From Cynocephalus volans (taxonomy: Eukaryota > Chordata > Mammalia > Dermoptera > Cynocephalidae): a stretch of 64,000 bases of DNA. The first letter of the stretch is position 1, and every line of letters starts with the position of its first letter. Both the position numbers and the translations under genes were made by a program. The notes below the pieces were generated by a model that worked only from the letters and a program-made list of their open reading frames with translations, had not been told where the DNA came from and did no database searches. The stretch is taken from NCBI RefSeq assembly GCF_027409185.1, contig NC_084461.1, forward strand, positions 139,483,001 to 139,547,000, given 5' to 3'. Below are positions 61,501-64,000 of this stretch, piece by piece.

Positions 61501-62693
61501 ACATGCACAAAATTTTAAAGACACAAAGTATGTTTCAGAATTTTTCCTTGTAGCCATCCAATTCCTACTCTCCTACATCCTGGAGAAGCAACACTTATTA
61601 ACATTATATCTTCTAGAGATAATTGTATCTCTGTCTTCCCTATCTCCTAGATATAATTCCATGTGTATCTTCTGGAGATATCTATCTAATGAAGAACGGA
61701 AGCATTCTCTATTTGCTGCTCTGTACCATGCATTTTTACTTAGTTTATTGTGGGAGAGGATTTTATTCAGTACATGCAGAGCTATCTCCTATTTAGGTGC
61801 ATAGCATTGCACTGTATGGATGCACCAGAATTCATCTAACTGGTCCCTACTGAAGGACATATAGGTTGTTACTGCTATAACATACAATGGTGCAATAAAC
61901 ATCCTTGTAAATATATCTTCACATACATGTGCAAGTAAAAATGTAGGCTATATTTTTAAGCAGTGAAATTGATGGGTCCAATAAGTGCACTGAAAATTTT
62001 GATATCTCCAAATTGCTCTCCGTAGGGGTTTTACCTGTTTCCTTATACCTGCCACAACACTGTATTATTATTGTTGCTGTTGTTATATTATTAGCATTAT
62101 TATTATTATTATTATATTAACTTTCAGTCTTTGCAATCTGATACATGAAAAATCGCACTTCACAGTAGTTATAATTTGCTTTCCCTGATATGACTGAGGT
62201 TAAGCATCTTTTCATAGCTTCAGAGCCGTTTACATTTGCTTTTCTGTCTCCATCCTCTGCCCATTTTTCTTCTGGATTATTCTGATCCATTTGCTCACTC
62301 TGAGGATTAAAAGCATCCAGGGACTGGGAAGAACTCTGTCCGCTGGCTCTCCCTGAGTCGAAGGGTGAAAGAGCTGGGATGTGGAGTGCTGTGTGGAAGC
62401 CAGGATTCCAAGCTACCCCGAGTGCCTGATGGGGGGGTGGGGGTGCTAGCTTGGGAGTGGTGGGAGGGAGTAGGGCTGTGCTCCCCAGAGCTCTTACCGG
62501 GCCCCCACAGCTGCTGGCACTGCTCCTGGTAGGTGAGGCACATGCCGTTGTAGCAGTAGGCCTGGCCACCCTCACAAGGGGTGCCGTCCATCTGGTAGAA
62601 GTTGGTGGGGCAGTGGGGAGACTTGCCTGTGCAGAATTCTGGGAGGTCACACTGCCGCGCCTGCTCGCGGCACAGGGTGCCAGGAGGCAGCAA
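49531..62693 (-). CDS. ADAM19: ADAM19 (meltrin beta), C-terminal half, ten exons
   Basis: Complement of join 49531..49584, 50368..50520, 55672..55896, 56199..56283, 57126..57270, 58226..58334, 58452..58529, 59277..59481, 61087..61195, 62498..62693 gives 1359 nt, 452 codons plus TAG, with consistent phases and GT-AG junctions. ADAM19 is a membrane metalloprotease-disintegrin that sheds neuregulin and other surface proteins. Present here are the end of the disintegrin domain with R-x6-DLPEF (partial residues 9-20), the cysteine-rich region, EGF-like module ([15 protein letters not shown]), one transmembrane helix ([20 protein letters not shown]) followed by YYCC, and a proline-rich SH3-binding tail ([21 protein letters not shown]). 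The protease domain (HExxH) and signal peptide lie beyond base 64000. The tail ends [17 protein letters not shown], as in the shorter human isoform that I recall. Confidence 0.95.
50368..50520 (-). CDS. ADAM19: ADAM19 exon: proline-rich tail, alternative end possible
   Basis: The acceptor is CTCTCCAG and the donor is TAAG|GTGAGT. It encodes [20 protein letters not shown] then [20 protein letters not shown] and [11 protein letters not shown]. If the donor is not used, translation continues VSPQKPPR and stops. Confidence 0.94.
50590..51240 (+). mobile_element. L1ME-type 3' end in ADAM19 intron
   Basis: 'cataattccacttcccattacc', 'gggatgtactttgcagcactctt' and 'aaatttccatcaataaagaaatac' are L1 ORF2 end and 3' UTR wording, sense to plus and so antisense to ADAM19. 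Confidence 0.7.
51278..51590 (+). mobile_element. MaLR-type LTR in ADAM19 intron
   Basis: 'ggttggaatgtctgtccccc', 'ctcatgttaaaacttaatcc', 'cctttaagaggtgattgga' and 'gctctgccctcaggaa' are MaLR LTR landmarks. Confidence 0.65.
52725..52900 (-). mobile_element. L1 3' UTR fragment, antisense to plus
   Basis: 'aagtgtaacatacagataaaaagg' and 'cagatgaattgtcacaaaatg' with 'acccaggtcaaaaattagaa' are reverse-complement L1 3' UTR. Confidence 0.65.
53580..53705 (+). repeat. MIR SINE fragment
   Basis: 'gctgggttcaagtcctggcccctccactcac' and 'gtgagactcagtgacctcc' are MIR. Confidence 0.6.
54195..54600 (+). mobile_element. MST/MLT1-type MaLR LTR in ADAM19 intron
   Basis: 'ctatggactgaattgtgcacc', 'cagcctccagaactgtgagag', 'aatttctgttgttgaagcca' and 'tgttatggcagctctggcaagctaa' form a near-complete LTR. 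Confidence 0.75.
55250..55430 (+). repeat. fragment of the ancient unnamed repeat
   Basis: 'aggcagaagaaacagcatttgcaaagacc' matches the word order of the copies in NIPAL4 intron 2. Confidence 0.4.
55672..55896 (-). CDS. ADAM19: ADAM19 exon: proline-rich tail
   Basis: The acceptor is GCATACAG and the donor is TAAG|GTGAGT. It has 75 codons, from [20 protein letters not shown] to [17 protein letters not shown] then ILSK. Several PxxP motifs next to Arg suit SH3 domains. Confidence 0.94.
56199..56283 (-). CDS. ADAM19: ADAM19 exon: cytoplasmic tail
   Basis: The acceptor is GTTTCTAG and the donor is AAAG|GTAAGG. It encodes [20 protein letters not shown] then QTPQGKRK. The first base completes a Ser codon from the previous exon. 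Confidence 0.94.
57126..57270 (-). CDS. ADAM19: ADAM19 exon: transmembrane helix
   Basis: The acceptor is TCTGGAAG and the donor is TCAG|GTATGA. It encodes the helix [20 protein letters not shown], then [20 protein letters not shown] and KLRQQF. The basic and cysteine residues after the helix mark the cytosolic face. Confidence 0.95.
58226..58334 (-). CDS. ADAM19: ADAM19 exon: EGF-like module and stalk
   Basis: The acceptor is CCCTCTAG and the donor is GACA|GTGAGT. It encodes [20 protein letters not shown] then [15 protein letters not shown]. Confidence 0.94.
58452..58529 (-). CDS. ADAM19: ADAM19 exon: Cys-rich to EGF-like
   Basis: The acceptor is CGCTACAG and the donor is TGGG|GTACGT. It has 26 codons, [17 protein letters not shown] then CGKKCNGHG, phase 0 at both ends. 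Confidence 0.95.
58750..58775. repeat. 9-bp perfect inverted repeat in AT-rich tract
   Basis: ATTGTTAAA (58750-58758) and TTTAACAAT (58767-58775) surround an 8-base AT loop. Confidence 0.8.
59080..59215 (-). repeat. MIR SINE
   Basis: 'cctttaatccttacaacagttctatgaag' and 'gattcgaacccaggca' are reverse-complement MIR. Confidence 0.75.
59277..59481 (-). CDS. ADAM19: ADAM19 exon: Cys-rich domain
   Basis: The acceptor is GGGCCCAG and the donor is CCAT|GTGAGT. It encodes [19 protein letters not shown] through [15 protein letters not shown]. Confidence 0.95.
60600..60625 (+). repeat. (CAA)n microsatellite
   Basis: Five or so CAA units lie at 'gtaacaacaacaacaataaa'. Confidence 0.75.
60640..60765 (+). 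repeat. (GGAT)n/(GAAT)n simple repeat
   Basis: Imperfect tetranucleotide units of GATG, GGTG and AATG run over about 120 bp in the ADAM19 intron. Confidence 0.85.
61087..61195 (-). CDS. ADAM19: ADAM19 exon: Cys-rich domain
   Basis: The acceptor is CTACCCAG and the donor is TGAG|GTGAGG. It encodes [20 protein letters not shown] and [15 protein letters not shown], with split codons at both ends that fit the neighbours. Confidence 0.95.
61480..62050 (-). mobile_element. old L1 3' end, antisense to plus
   Basis: 'ggttgttactgctataacatacaatggtgcaataaacatcc' and 'gcagtgaaattgatgggtcc' are reverse-complement L1 ORF2 end. Confidence 0.65.
62070..62120 (+). repeat. (ATT)n microsatellite
   Basis: ATT units with a few GTT units form a tract of about 50 bp. 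Confidence 0.8.
62498..62693 (-). CDS. ADAM19: ADAM19 exon: end of disintegrin domain, start of Cys-rich
   Basis: The acceptor is CTACTCAG and the donor is CCCG|GTAAGA. It encodes [20 protein letters not shown] through [19 protein letters not shown]. The R-x6-DLPEF motif, known as an integrin alpha9beta1 recognition sequence, is intact. Confidence 0.95.
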
Positions 62694-63019
62694 CTGAGTA
62701 GAGGAAGGAGAGGAAAAAACAGTCAATCTGCCCCCTGCCCTCAACCCTATCAGCCAAGGGCTGGTAAGCATTACTCTTGTGGAAGAGAATTTTCTATTGC
62801 CATGGCTCACAGCACTTTTTACATGACCTGTTAGCTCAATATGAATAGCGACTTGGAGTTTTCAAGGTATTTTCACAAATGTTAACTCACTTCCTCTTCG
62901 CAGCAGTCTTAAGAAGTAGGTAAGAAATAATGGTTATGCAACAGTTTACAGCTTACTGCCTGCTTTAGTAATAAGTTACTTCTATGCAGCTCCCACTTAA
63001 GTGCCAGTAAAAATATTAC

Positions 63020-63150
63020 TTCATTTAGTTTTGATGACAGTCCTATGTAGTATAATTATCCCAATTATATAGACGATGACACCTGAGGCTTAAAGAGGTT
63101 AAACAATGTATCCAAAGTCTCATAGTAAGTGGCAGAGGAGCCAGGCCCAC
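63020..63150 (-). repeat. MIR SINE
   Basis: 'gatgacacctgaggcttaaagaggtt' and 'ccaaagtctcatagtaagtggcagagg' are reverse-complement MIR. Confidence 0.7.
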
Positions 63151-63159
63151 TAATACATA

Positions 63160-63192
63160 AACATGTGCACGTGTGCACGCACACACACACAA
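63160..63192. repeat. alternating purine-pyrimidine tract
   Basis: 'catgtgcacgtgtgcacgca' continues into CA dinucleotides, similar to the tract at 30031. Confidence 0.7.
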
Positions 63193-63244
63193 CTAGCATT
63201 CACATAACATCTTTGAATTTACAAACACTTTAGCAATAATACAT

Positions 63245-63540
63245 CCCCATTAGTGACCCAGCCACTGGGCTGAATATGTTACATGCATTTATCTCCTGTG
63301 ATCCTCCCAATATCTACGAGATAGATAACTGCTGTTTGCCCCACTTTGCAGATAAAATAACCCGATCAACAGGACACCTTGGGCAAATGGTAAAAATTGA
63401 GTTTTACTTGAGTCTTAACAGCTTCCCCAGGTGGACAGTGTTATTAATACTCCTCCCACCTTATAGATAAAGAACGTGGGCTTAGATGGTTAATTGGTTG
63501 CCCAAAATCACACAGCCAGAGCTTGAACTCAAAGTCTCAG
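63245..63540 (-). repeat. MIR-type sequence, probably two fragments
   Basis: 'catttatctcctgtgatcctcccaat' plus 'ccactttgcagataa', then 'ttgcccaaaatcacacagccagagcttgaact' follow reverse-complement MIR, with an interrupted middle. Confidence 0.6.
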
Positions 63541-64000
63541 ATACCAGTTTGAGACTCAAATTGAAATCCTGGGACTGAATGCAATGGGCACTATCCATGA
63601 GTATTCTCAGGCTTTGCTCCAAGACTGGAAGAACTGGACCCAGCACAGGCTCCTGGAGGATGCCAGGTCTACCCTAGAGTCAAACCGCATGGCGTGCAAG
63701 CTCCCCTGAGCCAGGTAAGGAAAGCTCGTCTGACAGTAGAGCCCTCCCCTGCTCCTACGTGACTCCACAGAGCCCACAAGGTCCTCCCAGGACAGAAGGC
63801 AGACAGGCCCATTTGCTGGCCACTCGTGGGCCAAGAATGGGCCAGCCGAGCAGCTTGCTGAAAGAATGGAGCCCCAGCTGCAAGGCTGGCTGGGGGTAGT
63901 ATGTGGAGGACGACGCTGCAGGACACGCTGTACCACCCAGGAGCAGAAAGGAGGCAAAGAGGACCCACCCCCAAGCCAGCCTGCTTGCCTGGATCCAAAT

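Larger units (their letters stand above)
62694..64000. other. ADAM19: ADAM19 intron, no further exon seen
   Basis: The preceding disintegrin exon (Cys-rich peptide expected with a CCHQC-type motif) was not found up to the window edge. The stretch holds reverse-complement MIR copies (about 63020-63150 and 63245-63540) and a CA/CG tract (63160-63192). Confidence 0.6.

Noticed and set aside
63607-63998. upstream ADAM19 exon near the window end
   Set aside because: Minus-strand translations do not show the Cys-rich disintegrin peptide expected before LLPPGTLC, and no suitable acceptor/donor pair with that sequence was seen.

Overview
The window is mammalian nuclear DNA with spliced genes, GT-AG introns, MIR, L1, MaLR-type LTRs and Tigger/hAT relics. 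Three genes are recognisable from their encoded peptides and match the human 5q33.3 order: the last two coding exons of CYFIP2 (+), the complete coding region of NIPAL4 (+), and the C-terminal half of ADAM19 (-). No Alu, B1, equine ERE or carnivore/ruminant SINEs were seen. The young SINEs are monomeric and dimeric tRNA-Ile-like elements, which fit the CYN family I know from colugos (Dermoptera). That lineage call is an inference.

Layout. 1-2313: CYFIP2 terminal exons, with an antisense L1 in the last intron. 2314 to about 4900: probable CYFIP2 3' UTR. About 4900-31300: intergenic DNA holding a nearly full-length but decayed sense L1 (about 6955-13085) that carries a monomer SINE, a dimer SINE and an LTR. 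The same stretch also holds several MaLR LTRs, two Tigger-type elements (one split by a 563-bp LTR with a 6-bp duplication), a MER20 nested in an older hAT element, many MIRs, and a small CCAAT/GC-box cluster at 22.1 kb. About 31340-32000: CpG island with NIPAL4 exon 1. 31701-42386: six coding exons whose splice phases join to exactly 404 codons plus stop. 42387 to about 45930: convergent 3' ends of NIPAL4 and ADAM19. 45930-62693: ADAM19 on the minus strand, ten coding exons (452 codons plus stop) covering the end of the disintegrin domain, cysteine-rich region, EGF-like module, transmembrane helix and proline-rich tail, followed by a long 3' UTR.

The genes do not form one pathway. CYFIP2 is a WAVE-complex subunit, NIPAL4 (ichthyin) is a membrane protein of the NIPA magnesium-transporter family needed for the skin barrier, and ADAM19 (meltrin beta) is a membrane sheddase. 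No wholly new coding system was found. The most unusual object is a 724-bp inserted element (46339-47062) in the probable ADAM19 3' UTR. It has 4-bp flanking repeats and about 200-bp degenerate inverted arms that resemble LTR R/U5 sequence.
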